From Bradyrhizobiaceae bacterium (lineage in GTDB: Bacteria; Pseudomonadota; Alphaproteobacteria; Rhizobiales; Xanthobacteraceae): 64,000 nucleotides of DNA. Location: contig CANKHA010000011.1 in NCBI GenBank assembly GCA_947481685.1, positions 1 through 64,000 on the forward strand, written 5' to 3'. Position numbers and translations under genes: made by a program. The notes beneath the pieces were generated by a model. It saw only the letters and a list, made by a program, of their open reading frames with translations, was not told the DNA's origin and ran no database searches. Of this stretch, positions 15,586 to 26,563 are shown piece after piece (positions within the stretch are counted from its first letter, which is position 1; each line of letters opens with the position of its first letter).

Positions 15586-17202
15586 TCAGGCCACGGCGAG
15601 AATGCCTTTTTCAGGCATTGCCGCATGCACCGGATCGGTGGCTTCGACCAGTTGAAGGAAAGATGTGCCGGGTAGTGGCGGCGCGAAGACAAAACCTTGC
15701 GCCGCCCGAATGCCGCGATCGCGGAGACAGACAACTTGTTCAAACGTCTCCACGCCTTCCGCAACGATATCCATGCGCATGTTGTGAGCGAGATCGACCA
15801 GCGTTTCGATGATGGTGGTCGAACTGCGATCGATGCCGATGGCATCGACGAACATCTTGTCGATCTTGATGATATCGACGCCGAGCTTGAGGATGTAAGA
15901 CAGTCCACTATGGCCGGTACCGACATCGTCGAGCGCCATCCGCACGCCCAGGGCCTGCAGCGTCGCAATCAGCCGGCGCGTTTCGGCCAGGTTTTCAATC
16001 GGCTGGCGCTCGGTTAGTTCCAGGACAACTTGCGATAAACGCACCGGGGACTGCCCAAAAATAGCGCGGATGTCGCGAACGATACTGTCGTCCTGGAAGT
16101 GCTGCGCGGCCAGGTTGAAGCAAATTTTCAAATGCTGGCGCTCTGCAAAGGCCGGGCCTATTTCCAGACACACTTTGCGCATCAGCGCGCGCGTCATCTC
16201 AAGAATAATGCCGCTCGACTCCGCCAACGGAATAAATAGCGCCGGAGGTACCGTGCTGCCATCCGGCTTGCGCCAACGGACCAGAACTTCTGCACCACGC
16301 AGCTTCCCGGTCACCAGATCGACGATGGGTTGGTAGTAAGGCACGAATTCACCGGCCTCGAGCGCGCGCTCCAACTCGGCAATCGGATTTTCCCGTTGCC
16401 GCGACGGCACAAACGACGCAATCGCGAGCAGGATCATGATCAGCCCGCCGAATATCGCCGATCCAAACATCTGCAGACGAGCTGCAGTGTCCCGGTACTT
16501 CAGCTTCGAAACCGTTGTGGTGACTTCAATGCCGAAACTTGTCGACGTTAAGCTCATCGCAAAGCCGGCATCCTCACCCGCTCCGCGCAACACTCCATTC
16601 TGGCCGATCAGTGTTCCGTCCTGCATCTCGGCGCGCGTCAGGCCGTCACTCTCGCCGGAACTCATTTTCTCCGAGCGATGGGAAAAAATACGAGACCCCA
16701 GCATCATCAATGCCAGCCCGGGAGCATTGTCGCTTGGCAAGCGGCGAATGCGGAGCATGTTTTCGCCCTTGTCGCCTATCGACACGACCTCCAGCATCAT
16801 TTGCGGATAATCGGAGATCGGGTGCGACGACAGCACCGTACGTTGGCCACCGGGCGGACCCAGAGTGGTGCAATCCGTCTGGCCGTCTGCGGCAACAAGA
16901 GCGATTTCCTTGATAACCGGAACGGACAGCGCCGTCTGCCGCAGCATCTGCATGTGCGACGCACGACAGGTGCCGATGCCACGCCTCTGCAGATCGTTCA
17001 TTATTTCGATAAGCCTGTTCAGGCGATCTTCCGACAGCGCCAGCTTGCGCTCTGCCAAGATTTGCAGCTCTTCGTAGCCTTGGCGAGCGACGAACTGCTT
17101 CACGCCAAAGTTGAACGCAAAAAGGCCAGCGCCCGCCACCAGGACACCAGCCAATACCGCAACGACTTTCTGCCGCCGTGTTTGCAAAAAACCCAATCCC
17201 AC
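15586..17202 (-). CDS. CSS-motif/EAL-domain cyclic-di-GMP phosphodiesterase
   Basis: A 538-residue membrane protein: a transmembrane helix at about 11-32, a periplasmic CSS-type sensor domain (about 35-230) with cysteines C79 and C111 (CTTLG resembles the CSS signature), a second helix at about 245-265, then an EAL domain. The signature reads EVL (E305). FNLAAQ, LELTER, DDVGTGHSGL, KIDK and AEGVET keep the metal and substrate ligands, so it is probably active in hydrolysing c-di-GMP to pGpG. In homologues the periplasmic disulfide controls activity. The start is GTG. Confidence 0.88.
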   Translation of the reverse strand: MGLGFLQTRRQKVVAVLAGVLVAGAGLFAFNFGVKQFVARQGYEELQILAERKLALSEDRLNRLIEIMNDLQRRGIGTCRASHMQMLRQTALSVPVIKEIALVAADGQTDCTTLGPPGGQRTVLSSHPISDYPQMMLEVVSIGDKGENMLRIRRLPSDNAPGLALMMLGSRIFSHRSEKMSSGESDGLTRAEMQDGTLIGQNGVLRGAGEDAGFAMSLTSTSFGIEVTTTVSKLKYRDTAARLQMFGSAIFGGLIMILLAIASFVPSRQRENPIAELERALEAGEFVPYYQPIVDLVTGKLRGAEVLVRWRKPDGSTVPPALFIPLAESSGIILEMTRALMRKVCLEIGPAFAERQHLKICFNLAAQHFQDDSIVRDIRAIFGQSPVRLSQVVLELTERQPIENLAETRRLIATLQALGVRMALDDVGTGHSGLSYILKLGVDIIKIDKMFVDAIGIDRSSTTIIETLVDLAHNMRMDIVAEGVETFEQVVCLRDRGIRAAQGFVFAPPLPGTSFLQLVEATDPVHAAMPEKGILAVA

Positions 17203-17348
17203 TCGAATATCAAAGTGGGGTATGCGCCGTAAAAGCCGCCTTAAGCCGGACTAGGTGACCGCAGCCGTTCTGCCATGCACAGAAAATGCCCATCGCTATG
17301 GTTAGCGAAGGATGAACGGGCCAAAAGCGGGTCCGAGCCAGGGCAGCG

Positions 17349-19145
17349 CTATTTTTTCGGCAGATCCAGACGAATGTTGAGTTCGCGCAGCTGCTTGGCG
17401 GTAACCTCGGACGGAGCGCCCATCAGCAGGTCTTCGGCGCGCTGGTTCATTGGGAACAGCACCACCTCGCGCAGGTTCTCCTCCCCGCACAGCAGCATGA
17501 CAATGCGGTCCACACCCGGCGCAATGCCACCGTGTGGCGGGGCGCCGTATTGCAGCGCGCGCAGCATGCCGCCGAATTTCTTCTCCAGCACATCTTCGCC
17601 ATAGCCTGCGATCGAGAAGGCCTTCTTCATCACGTCCGGGCGATGGTTACGGATGGCGCCGGACGACAGCTCCACGCCATTGCAGACGATGTCGTACTGG
17701 ATCGCCTTCATGCCGAGGATCTTGTCCTGATCCTTGTCATCGAGCGCCAGGAATTCGTCATGCGGCATGTTCGGCATGGAGAACGGGTTGTGCGAGAAGT
17801 CGATGCGCTTCTCTTCTTCGTTCCATTCGTACATCGGGAAATCGACGATCCAGCACATCGCAAACTGGTTCTTGTCGATCAGGTTGAGTTCCTCGCCCAC
17901 CTTGGTGCGCGCGGGACCCGCAAACTTCACGAAGTTCTTCGGATTGCCGGCAATGAAAAACGCCGCGTCTCCGACGCCGATACCAAGCTGGTCGGCGATC
18001 TGCTTGGTGCGTTCCGGCCCGATGTTCTTGGCCAGCGGACCGGCGCCGCCCTCTTCGCCCTCGCGCCAGAAGATATAGCCGAGGCCCGGCTGGCCCTCGC
18101 CTTGCGCCCATGAATTCATCCGGTCGCAGAAGGCGCGATTGCCGCCCGTCGGCGCAGGGATCGCCCACACTTCGAAGGCAGGATCCTTGTCGAGCATGCC
18201 CGCGAAGATCTTGAAACCCGAGCCGCGGAAAGCATCGCTGACATTCTGCATCTTGATCGGGTTGCGCAGGTCCGGCTTGTCGGAGCCGTATTCGCGCATC
18301 GCGGTGGCATAAGGAACCAGCGGGAATTTCTGTGTGACCGGTTTGCCGCCACCGAATTCCTCGAACACGCCACGCAGCACCGGCTCGACGGCGTTGAAGA
18401 CGTCTTCCTGGGTGACGAAGCTCATCTCGATATCGAGCTGATAGAATTCGCCGGGCGAGCGGTCGGCGCGGGCATCTTCGTCACGGAAACAAGGCGCGAT
18501 CTGGAAATAGCGGTCGAAGCCCGCGATCATCAGCAACTGCTTGAACTGTTGCGGCGCCTGCGGCAGCGCGTAGAACTTGCCGGGGTGGATACGCGACGGA
18601 ACGAGATAATCGCGCGCGCCTTCCGGCGACGACGCGGTCAGGATCGGGGTCTGGAATTCGAAGAAGCCGCCCTCCTTCATTCGCCGCCGCAACGAATCGA
18701 TGATCGCGCCGCGTTTCATAATGTTGGCGTGCAGACGTTCGCGGCGCAGATCGAGGAAGCGGTATTTCAACCGCAGCTCTTCGGGATATTCCTGCTCACC
18801 GAACACCGGCACCGGTAGCTCCGCTGCGGCGCCGAGCACTTCGATTTCCTTGATATAGACCTCGATCATGCCTGTTGGCAGATCCGAGTTTTCAGTGCCC
18901 GCCGGCCGCTTGCGGATGAGGCCGTCGATTCGCACCACCCACTCCGCACGCAGCTTTTCCGCGTCCTTGAAGGCCGGGCTGTCCGGGTCCGCCACCACCT
19001 GGGTGACGCCATAATGGTCGCGCAGGTCGATGAACAGCACGCCGCCGTGATCGCGGATTCGGTGGCACCAGCCGGCCAGCCGCACATCCTTGCCGACGTC
19101 GCTTTCGCGAAGCGCGCCGCAGGTTTGGGTGCGGTAGCGATGCAT
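17349..19145 (-). CDS. aspS: Aspartyl-tRNA synthetase
   Basis: A 598-residue class II synthetase with an N-terminal anticodon-binding OB fold ([37 protein letters not shown]), class II motif 2 ([19 protein letters not shown]) and motif 3 ([13 protein letters not shown], near the C-terminus). The large GAD insertion lies at about 290-420. The length suits the bacterial type. Alphaproteobacteria often lack AsnRS, so this may be the non-discriminating form that also charges tRNA-Asn for amidation; this is inference. The start is ATG at 19145; the gene diverges from rnd. Confidence 0.96.
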   Translation of the reverse strand: MHRYRTQTCGALRESDVGKDVRLAGWCHRIRDHGGVLFIDLRDHYGVTQVVADPDSPAFKDAEKLRAEWVVRIDGLIRKRPAGTENSDLPTGMIEVYIKEIEVLGAAAELPVPVFGEQEYPEELRLKYRFLDLRRERLHANIMKRGAIIDSLRRRMKEGGFFEFQTPILTASSPEGARDYLVPSRIHPGKFYALPQAPQQFKQLLMIAGFDRYFQIAPCFRDEDARADRSPGEFYQLDIEMSFVTQEDVFNAVEPVLRGVFEEFGGGKPVTQKFPLVPYATAMREYGSDKPDLRNPIKMQNVSDAFRGSGFKIFAGMLDKDPAFEVWAIPAPTGGNRAFCDRMNSWAQGEGQPGLGYIFWREGEEGGAGPLAKNIGPERTKQIADQLGIGVGDAAFFIAGNPKNFVKFAGPARTKVGEELNLIDKNQFAMCWIVDFPMYEWNEEEKRIDFSHNPFSMPNMPHDEFLALDDKDQDKILGMKAIQYDIVCNGVELSSGAIRNHRPDVMKKAFSIAGYGEDVLEKKFGGMLRALQYGAPPHGGIAPGVDRIVMLLCGEENLREVVLFPMNQRAEDLLMGAPSEVTAKQLRELNIRLDLPKK

Positions 19146-19269
19146 GAAAGGTCCTGAAATTTGGGGTTGCCTAGGGGTTCCAGAGTTGCCGGAGAAGCAC
19201 ATGCACGGCCTTGTTTGTCAAGGCAAAGCCCCGCTTTGCGGGGACGGAAAGCTGAGCTATCTAGACTCC

Positions 19270-20418
19270 ATGCAGGTGATTACCACCACTGAGGATTTGG
19301 CCGCGGTCTGTACCCGCCTTGCCCAACATCCCTACATTACCGTCGATACCGAGTTTCTGCGCGAGACGACGTATTATCCCATTCTCTGCGTCATCCAGAT
19401 GGCATCGACCGAAGAGGCCGTGGTCATTGACGCCATCGCGCCGAGAATTGACCTCGCTCCTTTCTTCGAGCTGATGCACGACGAGAAGGTGCTGAAGGTT
19501 TTTCACGCCGCACGGCAGGACATCGAAATCTGCTGGCACCGGGCCGGCAAGCTTCCCCACCCCATCTTCGATACCCAGGTCGCCGCCATGGTTTTGGGCT
19601 ATGGCGATTCCATTTCCTACGACCAGCTCGTTCAGCGCATCACCGGCGACGTACTGGACAAATCCAGCCGCTTCACCGACTGGACGCGCCGGCCCATGAC
19701 GGAGGCGCAACTCGTCTACGCGGTGGCCGACGTCACCCATCTGCGCGATGTCTACAAGACGCTCTCTGCCGATCTCGAGAAGCGCGGTCGCTCCGAGTGG
19801 GTCAGCGCCGAGATGGAAATCCTGACGTCTCCTGACACCTATCGCGCCGACCCGGAGAATGCGTGGCAGCGGCTGAAGAGCCGGGTGCGCAAACCGAAAG
19901 AGCTTGCCGTTTTGATGGAGGTCGCAGCGTGGCGCGAGCGTGAAGCGCAGAGCCGCGATATCCCGCGCGGCCGCGTGGTCAAGGATGACGTACTGGGCGA
20001 CATCGCCGTCCAGGCTCCCACCACGCTGGAAAAGCTCGGGCACCTGCGCTCGCTGCCAAAAGGCTTCGAGCGATCGAAATGGGGCGAGGCGATTGTCGAA
20101 GCCGTGAACCTCGGCATCGCGCGCGATCCGAAAACGCTGCCACGGCTTGAGCGTGCACGCGGCGCAGCGAATGGCGGCGCGACGGTCGAGTTGCTGAAAG
20201 TTTTACTCCGCATGACAGCCGAGCGGCACGCGGTTGCCGCCAAGGTGATCGCCACCGTCGATGACCTGGAATGCATCGCAGCGGACGACGACGCCGACGT
20301 CCCTGCCCTGAAAGGCTGGCGGCGCGAATTGTTCGGCACCAAGGCGCTTGCCCTCAAGCGTGGTGAGTTGGCTCTGGCGGTGGAAAAAGGCCGCGTGGTT
20401 CCTGTGGACCGCGTTTAG
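19270..20418 (+). CDS. rnd: Ribonuclease D
   Basis: A 382-residue 3'-5' exoribonuclease that trims tRNA and other stable RNA ends. The DEDD catalytic acids are present: DTEFLRE (D and E of motif I), FHAARQDIE (motif II) and [13 protein letters not shown] (motif III, DEDDy with Tyr). An HRDC domain follows ([29 protein letters not shown]). The ATG at 19270 gives the standard length; an upstream in-frame ATG would run into the aspS start. The 124-base gap from aspS contains a short CCCCGC-TTT-GCGGGG hairpin (19229-19243). Confidence 0.95.
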   Translation: MQVITTTEDLAAVCTRLAQHPYITVDTEFLRETTYYPILCVIQMASTEEAVVIDAIAPRIDLAPFFELMHDEKVLKVFHAARQDIEICWHRAGKLPHPIFDTQVAAMVLGYGDSISYDQLVQRITGDVLDKSSRFTDWTRRPMTEAQLVYAVADVTHLRDVYKTLSADLEKRGRSEWVSAEMEILTSPDTYRADPENAWQRLKSRVRKPKELAVLMEVAAWREREAQSRDIPRGRVVKDDVLGDIAVQAPTTLEKLGHLRSLPKGFERSKWGEAIVEAVNLGIARDPKTLPRLERARGAANGGATVELLKVLLRMTAERHAVAAKVIATVDDLECIAADDDADVPALKGWRRELFGTKALALKRGELALAVEKGRVVPVDRV

Positions 20419-20516
20419 CATCGCCACAATTGAAGCAAATTGATCGACGTCACTAACGCGATCTTCAGCGTGCGCTGCTCCTATGACGCTGAATCAGCTT
20501 TACTTAGGCGCATTCA

Positions 20517-21497
20517 ATGGCCCTATCTTCTACAACGCTTTTCCTGTGCGTCCCTGCTCTTGCCATCGCAATGACCAGTGGCGCCGCCGTGGCCCAGCCC
20601 ACAAGCGCACCCATTCCCGGTACAGACTGCCCTGCCTTTCCCGCCAATGGGTGGTGGCATGCAGACGTGAGCAAGTTGCCGGTGCACAAGCGCAGCAAGC
20701 AGTGGCTCGGCCACATGTCTAAAAAGGCAAAGCTTCACCCGGATTTTGGCCCGTCCTACGGCGAGCAGCCCGTGCCGTACGGCATTCCGATCACCGTGGT
20801 CGCTGGCACGCATCCCAAGGTCACCGTCACGTTCCAGTATGCGAGCGAGAGCGACCAGGTTCCTTATCCTCTTGGCGACGACACCATGGTTGAAGGCGGT
20901 CAATACACCAGCGGAGACCGCCACACGGTGGTAATCGACAGCAGCACATGCAGGCTTTACGAGACCTGGGCGACGCGAAGGTCAGGCGCAACGTGGTCCG
21001 CCGGTAGCGGCGCAGCCTGGGACTTGAACAGCAACAACCTGCGAACCCGTACATGGACCTCGGCCGATGCCGCCGGCCTGCCCATTCTTCCCGGCCTGCT
21101 TCGCTACGAGGAAGTCGCAGCCGGCACGATCGATCACGCCATCCGCTTCACAACAGACATGAGCGACAAAAGCTTCCTGTGGCCGGCAAGGCACCAGGCT
21201 GGCTCAGTGAGCAACCAGAATTACCCGCCGATGGGCGCGCGCTTCCGTCTGAAGCCCACGTATGTGATCAGCGCAAAGTTGCGACCCGACACCAAAGCAG
21301 TTCTTCAGGCCATGAAGAAATATGGAATGGTTCTCGCGGATAATGGCTCGCCGTGGTACTTCCAGGGCACATCGGACGACCGCTGGCCGGAGGCGTTGCT
21401 TGATCAGCTCAAAACAATTCCAGCTTCGGCGTTTGAAGCAGTCGACACATCATCGCTGATGCTATCGCCCAACAGCATGCAGGTCATCACGCCGTAA
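20517..21497 (+). CDS. Secreted protein of unknown function
   Basis: A 326-residue protein with signal peptide (ALSSTTLFLCVPALAIAMTS, cleavage near AVAQ). The mature part contains NGWWHADVSKLPVHKRS, HPDFGPSYGEQPVPYGIPIT, VVIDSSTCRLYETW and ADAAGLPILPGLLRYEEV. Conserved His, Asp and aromatic residues suggest a soluble enzyme or binding protein, but I recognise no catalytic motif. Similar secreted proteins occur in soil bacteria by memory. Two cysteines in the mature protein could form a disulfide. The gene ends directly at the ppx remnant described below. Confidence 0.7.
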   Translation: MALSSTTLFLCVPALAIAMTSGAAVAQPTSAPIPGTDCPAFPANGWWHADVSKLPVHKRSKQWLGHMSKKAKLHPDFGPSYGEQPVPYGIPITVVAGTHPKVTVTFQYASESDQVPYPLGDDTMVEGGQYTSGDRHTVVIDSSTCRLYETWATRRSGATWSAGSGAAWDLNSNNLRTRTWTSADAAGLPILPGLLRYEEVAAGTIDHAIRFTTDMSDKSFLWPARHQAGSVSNQNYPPMGARFRLKPTYVISAKLRPDTKAVLQAMKKYGMVLADNGSPWYFQGTSDDRWPEALLDQLKTIPASAFEAVDTSSLMLSPNSMQVITP

Positions 21498-21568
21498 GCC
21501 GTCACTCGGTGATGATCACCGGCTCGCGACGAGGAAACCAGATAAGCCACGCGCATGGCAATGCCGAG
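21498..21568 (-). pseudogene. Remnant of a ppx 3' end with internal deletion
   Basis: Two pieces match the functional ppx gene on the same strand. 21498-21528 corresponds to its last codons (REPVIITE and stop here, REPVIVTE and stop in ppx). 21533-21568 matches 22204-22239 with one difference in 36 positions. The ppx sequence between the two pieces (about 140 bases) is missing. It is therefore a collapsed duplicate of the ppx 3' end. Confidence 0.85.
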
Positions 21569-21639
21569 CCGTCCCCGGAGGGCGACGTTTTGCGTTTATT
21601 TGTGCCGCCTCTATACTCGTCGCACTCGGGGGGCATCAA

Positions 21640-21993
21640 ATGGTTCGGATCATGATTGTTCTGGCGTTGACCGCCGCTGTGCTCAGCTTGTCCGGCACTG
21701 GCGCACCGGCACAAAGCGGCCCGCCGAATTTCAGCAAAGATGAACTCATGTCAATGTGCCTGGCCAGAACGCATGGCGCCGCCGCACAATGCGAATGCAT
21801 CCTGAAAACGATGCGCAAATATCTGACGAAGGATCACATCAACATAATCTTCTGGCTGAACTACGATAATCCCGCCGCGGCGAAAGCCTACATGTCGGCG
21901 CTTCGCAAGAGAGATCCGCAGGCAGGTAGGAAATATTATAACGCCGCATATCCAGGATGGATCGAAGCTCAGAAGACTTGCCAGTGGCTTTAA
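21640..21993 (+). CDS. Small secreted four-cysteine protein, unknown
   Basis: A 117-residue protein with signal peptide MVRIMIVLALTAAVLSLSG and cleavage near APAQ. The mature part is about 93 residues and helical, with four cysteines (SMCLA, QCECIL, KTCQWL) that could form two disulfides. An internal FWLNYDNPAAAKAYMSAL helix follows. No family is recognised. It lies between the ppx remnant and the true ppx 3' end, so it may have arrived with that rearrangement. Confidence 0.65.
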   Translation: MVRIMIVLALTAAVLSLSGTGAPAQSGPPNFSKDELMSMCLARTHGAAAQCECILKTMRKYLTKDHINIIFWLNYDNPAAAKAYMSALRKRDPQAGRKYYNAAYPGWIEAQKTCQWL

Positions 21994-22035
21994 TGGAGAA
22001 AAGTTGAAACTCACGCCACCTTAAGTTAGCAGCCG

Positions 22036-23619
22036 TCACTCGGTAACGATCACCGGTTCTCGGCCGATCAGGCGCGCCAGTTGCTTCAACCGCCCCTGGA
22101 TGCGATCGCCCGCCATCGTGCGGTATTTGCCTTTAAGCGTGAGCGTGAGTTTGCGGCGACGCACCTGCAGCGGCGTATTCGGCAATACGCCGGGCATGGA
22201 AGCGGAAACCAGATAAGCCACGCGCATGGCAACGCCGAGAACGCGGGCATGATCAAGCATGCTGCTGGACGCAAGTTCGCGCAGCCGCGGCGACAACTCC
22301 TCCTCGATCAATCCCATGTGGCGGAAATAGACCGTCAGCGCGAGGAAAGCACGGCCGGGATGATCGGTGGCGAAGAAGCCATTGTTGGCGATGATGTTGA
22401 GCGATTGCTCGCCACGGTAATCCGGATGCGTGCGCCAACCGATATCGGCAAGCAGGCAGGCGGCGTGGCGCAGCCGGCGCTGCTGCGCATCTTCCTCCAG
22501 GCCGGATGAGTCCATGAAACGATCGGTCCAGCCGATCAACTCCTCGCCGTGCTGCGGCGAGCGCGAACGCAGGATATTGAGATCGGAACAGGCGGAAATC
22601 AGCGCGTCTTTCTTGCGCTCCCGGGCCTTGAGCTCCGAGAACAACAAACCCTCGCGCACGCCGAGTACGGAGATCACGATATCCTGTGGTTTGCCGATCC
22701 GGATCAGGTACTCGAGCACCAACGCCGCGTAAGGCAGTAACGGGCGGCGCGCCTTGGCCACCACCTCGATGCGCGACAGAGATTCCGGATTCACCCGATG
22801 CACAAGCCGGGCAAATTCCAGCGCCTCTTTCGCCGGAATAACGTAATTGTGCATCACATGCAGCGGATAGCCAGTCTGGAACATGTGCAGCCGCGCAAAC
22901 GAGCGCCAGGTTCCGCCCACGGCGTAGAAAGATTTGCCTTTCATCGCCTTCAGATGCGCGACGCGGCGCAAATTCTTGACGACAATCTTTTCAGCCTTCT
23001 TGATCGATTTTCCGGAAGCGTCCGCAAGCGCAAGCCCGCCGAGCGGCAGCGTGACGCGTGCGCCGATTTGCGATCCACGCACCCGGGTACATTCCAGCGA
23101 CCCGCCGCCAAGATCGCCGACAATACCCTCGGGACGGTGAATACTGCTCACCACGCCGAGGGCAGAATATTGCGCCTCGCGCGAACCGCTCAGTACATCA
23201 ATCTTGACGCGGCAGATCCGCTCCGCCGCGCGGATAAAGGCCGGTCCGTTCCTGGCGTCGCGGCAGGCGGCAGTGGCGATCACCCACAACCGTCTCACCT
23301 GCAGCGTGTCGCACAGTGCGCGAAAGCGTTTCAGCGCCTTCAGCGATTCTTCGACCGCGGCCTTGGCCAGCAAGCCGGTGCTATGCACCTCGCGGCCGAG
23401 GCCGCAGAGCTCTTTCTCGTTGAAGATCGGCGTGGGCGCGCGCGTCAGCCCCTCATAGACCACGAGGCGCACCGAGTTCGAGCCAATGTCGATGACGGCG
23501 ACCGCTGGTCCATGATCCAGCCTGCCCTGCGCGACTTTCTTCACAGCGGATACGCGGCGCTTACGCCTTGTCGAGGCGGCGCGAGAGGCGGGGCGAGGAT
23601 TCTTTGAGCGACTTGCCAC
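22036..23619 (-). CDS. ppx: Exopolyphosphatase, Ppx/GppA family
   Basis: A 527-residue member of the ASKHA-fold Ppx/GppA family that releases phosphate from the end of polyphosphate, or pppGpp. The phosphate-binding motifs [16 protein letters not shown] (about 42-57) and GDLGGGSLE (about 168) are present. The C-terminal half contains the HD-like helical region ([17 protein letters not shown]). The Lys/Arg-rich 35-residue N-terminal extension is unusual. The start is GTG, overlapping the ppk end by 59 bases, so translation is coupled. A collapsed duplicate of its 3' end lies about 0.5 kb away. Confidence 0.93.
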   Translation of the reverse strand: MASRSKNPRPASRAASTRRKRRVSAVKKVAQGRLDHGPAVAVIDIGSNSVRLVVYEGLTRAPTPIFNEKELCGLGREVHSTGLLAKAAVEESLKALKRFRALCDTLQVRRLWVIATAACRDARNGPAFIRAAERICRVKIDVLSGSREAQYSALGVVSSIHRPEGIVGDLGGGSLECTRVRGSQIGARVTLPLGGLALADASGKSIKKAEKIVVKNLRRVAHLKAMKGKSFYAVGGTWRSFARLHMFQTGYPLHVMHNYVIPAKEALEFARLVHRVNPESLSRIEVVAKARRPLLPYAALVLEYLIRIGKPQDIVISVLGVREGLLFSELKARERKKDALISACSDLNILRSRSPQHGEELIGWTDRFMDSSGLEEDAQQRRLRHAACLLADIGWRTHPDYRGEQSLNIIANNGFFATDHPGRAFLALTVYFRHMGLIEEELSPRLRELASSSMLDHARVLGVAMRVAYLVSASMPGVLPNTPLQVRRRKLTLTLKGKYRTMAGDRIQGRLKQLARLIGREPVIVTE

Positions 23620-25774
23620 GTCCGGACAGACTCGGATTGGTCATGAAATATTTTTGCGCATTGAAGGGTTCTTCACCCGTCGCGGCCTTTATGCGCGTCG
23701 AACTGCCGTCGGGCAAGAGCTTCCAGCTCTGCTCATTGTCCTTGAAATTCGCGATCATGATCTGGTCAAGAACCTGCTCATGCACGGTGGGATTGAGAAT
23801 CGGACACAAGGCCTCCACCCGCCGGTCGAGGTTCCGCGGCATCATGTCCGCGGAGGAAATATATACCGCCGCTTTTGGATGCGGCAGGCCATGACCGGCG
23901 CCGAAGCAATAGATGCGGCCGTGCTCGAGGAACCGGCCCACGATCGACTTGACCCGGATATTGTCGGACAAGCTGGGTATCTGTGGGCGCAGGCAGCAGA
24001 TGCCGCGCACGACCAGATCAACCTGCACCCCAGCCTGCGACGCTGCATACAACGCGTCGATGATGTCGGGATCAACCAGCGCATTCATCTTCATCCAGAT
24101 TGCGCCGCGCCGCCCCGCTTTGGCATGCGCCATTTCCTCGGCAATGCGATCCGTAATGCGCTTGCGCAATGTCAGCGGCGATATCGCCATGCGTTCCAGT
24201 TCGGCTGGTTCGGCGTAGCCGGTGATGTAGTTAAATATCTTGGCGACATCGCGCGCGATGACGGGATCGGCACTGAAGAAGGAGAGATCGGTGTAAACCC
24301 GCGCCGTCACCGGATGATAATTGCCGGTGCCAACGTGAACATATGTCGCAAGCTTGGGACCTTCACGCCTGACCACCAAGGATAGCTTGCTGTGGGTCTT
24401 CAACTCGATGAAGCCGAACACCACCTGCACGCCGGCACGTTCGAGGTCGCGCGACCAGCGGATATTGGCTTCCTCGTCGAAACGCGCCTTCAACTCGACC
24501 AGCGCGGTGACCGACTTGCCGGCTTCGGCAGCTTCGGCGAGCGCCTTGACGATCGGGGAGTCGGCAGAGGTGCGGTAAAGCGTCTGCTTGATCGCGACCA
24601 CATTGGGGTCGCGCGCCGCCTGGTTCAGGAACTGAACCACAACGTCGAAGGATTCGTAAGGGTGATGGACGACGAGGTCTTTCTGCCGGATGGCGGCAAA
24701 GCAATCGCCGCCCTGATCGCGGATGCGTTCGGGATAACGTGGGTTATAAGGCACGAAAATAAGGTCCGGCCGATCGAGGTGCGTAAGCTGGCCCAACTCA
24801 TTCAATGCCAGCACGCCGTCGATCAACACGACTTCATCGTCGCTCACCGCCAGCGCCCGTTGCACGAAGCGCCGTAACTCGTCCGGCATCGCCGCTTCCA
24901 TCTCAAGACGGATCACAGACCCACGACGGCGACGCTTGAGCACGGTTTCGAACAACCGCACCAGATCTTCGGCTTCTTCTTCCACTTCGAGTTCGGAATC
25001 ACGGATAACGCGAAAAGCGCCCTGACCTTTCACCGAATATCCCGGGAAGAGCTTGCCGATGAACAGGCTGGTAGCCTGCTCGATCGTCACGAGACGCACG
25101 GCGTCGCCTTCCGTGCCGGCGAGGCGAATGAATCGATCGATCTTGGCCGGCATACGGATGAGCGCGTTCATCGCCTTGCCATCGCCGGTGCGAGAAAGGT
25201 GCAAGGCGATTGAAAAATTCAGATTGGAGATAAACGGAAAGGGGTGCGCGGGGTCTACAGCCAGGGGCGTCAGCAACGGAAATACGTGAAGCAGAAAATG
25301 CTCTTCCAGCGCGGTGCGTTCCTGCTTCGTGATATCGGCGCTCTCAACAAGAACAATATTTTCCTTTGCGAGGTCGTTACGTAATTCCTTCCACCGGGCC
25401 TGCTGGTCAAAAGCCAGACTGGACGCCATCTCGTTGATGCGGGCGAGTTGCTCGGTCGGCGTCAAACCTTCCGGGCTCCTTTCGACGATGCCTTCGCGCA
25501 CGTGACCTTTCAGGCCGGCGACACGAACCATGAAGAATTCATCGAGGTTGCTTGCGGAAATGGAGAGGAAGCGCACACGTTCCAGCAGCGGGTGCGCCGC
25601 GTTCTCCGCCTCTTCCAGCACGCGCCGGTTGAAGTGGAGCCAGGACAGCTCCCGGTTGATGAAGCGCTCCGGCCCGTTAGGAATCTCAGGCGCAGGAATA
25701 CCCGCCGGCACTTCTGGCGCCAGAAAAGTGGCATTTTTATCTGCCAGAACAGTAGCTTGTCGGCGATCGGCCAT
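23561..25774 (-). CDS. ppk: Polyphosphate kinase 1
   Basis: A 737-residue enzyme that makes inorganic polyphosphate from ATP, acting at the inner membrane. The N-terminal domain begins [20 protein letters not shown], and the head domain has [16 protein letters not shown]. The phospholipase D-like catalytic half has the autophosphorylated His in [16 protein letters not shown] and the second His-containing region [15 protein letters not shown]...[12 protein letters not shown]. Length and motifs are standard. It is followed by ppx in an overlapping operon, a common arrangement that pairs synthesis with breakdown. Confidence 0.96.
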   Translation of the reverse strand: MADRRQATVLADKNATFLAPEVPAGIPAPEIPNGPERFINRELSWLHFNRRVLEEAENAAHPLLERVRFLSISASNLDEFFMVRVAGLKGHVREGIVERSPEGLTPTEQLARINEMASSLAFDQQARWKELRNDLAKENIVLVESADITKQERTALEEHFLLHVFPLLTPLAVDPAHPFPFISNLNFSIALHLSRTGDGKAMNALIRMPAKIDRFIRLAGTEGDAVRLVTIEQATSLFIGKLFPGYSVKGQGAFRVIRDSELEVEEEAEDLVRLFETVLKRRRRGSVIRLEMEAAMPDELRRFVQRALAVSDDEVVLIDGVLALNELGQLTHLDRPDLIFVPYNPRYPERIRDQGGDCFAAIRQKDLVVHHPYESFDVVVQFLNQAARDPNVVAIKQTLYRTSADSPIVKALAEAAEAGKSVTALVELKARFDEEANIRWSRDLERAGVQVVFGFIELKTHSKLSLVVRREGPKLATYVHVGTGNYHPVTARVYTDLSFFSADPVIARDVAKIFNYITGYAEPAELERMAISPLTLRKRITDRIAEEMAHAKAGRRGAIWMKMNALVDPDIIDALYAASQAGVQVDLVVRGICCLRPQIPSLSDNIRVKSIVGRFLEHGRIYCFGAGHGLPHPKAAVYISSADMMPRNLDRRVEALCPILNPTVHEQVLDQIMIANFKDNEQSWKLLPDGSSTRIKAATGEEPFNAQKYFMTNPSLSGRGKSLKESSPRLSRRLDKA

Positions 25775-25864
25775 GGACGGAAAGCAACCTTATGAGGGTA
25801 TTATCGCCGTCATTCGTGACAACGCTATGACACCATGATGGTGCCCCAAAGAGGCCTCCCACCG

Positions 25865-26563
25865 TCAAGCGCCGGGAGGACGAAAAAGCTCCGCCGCAAG
25901 CGAACGGTTAACGGCTCTTTTTTGCCGCAGGGCTTCCCGGTCGAGCAGCGACACAGCAGCCCGGGCGGCGGCGAAGGACCGTTCGATCCTGTTCGCAACA
26001 TAGCCCACAACGGCCTCATCCACCGGGAGCTGACGGTCGGCGCAAAGCTTGACGATGACCGAACGCAGCAGGGCATCGTCTGGCGCGTCCAGCGTGGCTA
26101 CAGGCAATACACGCAGACGCGAGGCAAGGTCGCGTAACCCGACCTGCCAACCCGACGGCGCGGTGCGCGCGGTAAGCAGGATGAAAGCGCCCTCTTCCCG
26201 CGCCATGTTCAACATATGAAAAAGCACGGCTTCGTCGAAATCTCCCGACACCAGATCCTCGATCACCAGCGCACCGGTTGCGAGCGCAGCGGGCGGTGAG
26301 GTTTCAGCCAGCGCACGGCCGGCCATCACGCGCGCGCCGGAAGCGGCAGCCCAGATTGCCGCGAGATGACTCTTTCCGCTGCCCTCGGTCCCCGCGAGCA
26401 GCACAACAGGCGCCGGCCAGTCGGGCCAGGCCTCGATCAGCGTCAACGCCGTCGCATTCGACGGCCCTTCAAGAAAATCTTCGCGCGCCAGGCTTTCTTC
26501 ATGCCCAAGCGCAAGCGCAAGCTGCCTTGGCCGCACAGTCTGATTGGCAGCGGGTGCGCCCAT
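25865..26563 (-). CDS. hdaA: Hda-type DnaA homologue (regulatory inactivation of DnaA)
   Basis: A 232-residue AAA+ protein without the DnaA DNA-binding domain IV. The N-terminal clamp-binding-like motif QLALAL (residues 14-19) and the P-loop GTEGSGKSHL (about 58-67) are present, with Walker B VIEDL (about 100) and sensor helices FAAARAAVSLLDREALRQ at the end. In alphaproteobacteria HdaA with the clamp stimulates ATP hydrolysis by DnaA to limit re-initiation. The start overlaps the stop of the PerM-like gene, so it is translated in the same operon. Confidence 0.88.
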   Translation of the reverse strand: MGAPAANQTVRPRQLALALGHEESLAREDFLEGPSNATALTLIEAWPDWPAPVVLLAGTEGSGKSHLAAIWAAASGARVMAGRALAETSPPAALATGALVIEDLVSGDFDEAVLFHMLNMAREEGAFILLTARTAPSGWQVGLRDLASRLRVLPVATLDAPDDALLRSVIVKLCADRQLPVDEAVVGYVANRIERSFAAARAAVSLLDREALRQKRAVNRSLAAELFRPPGA

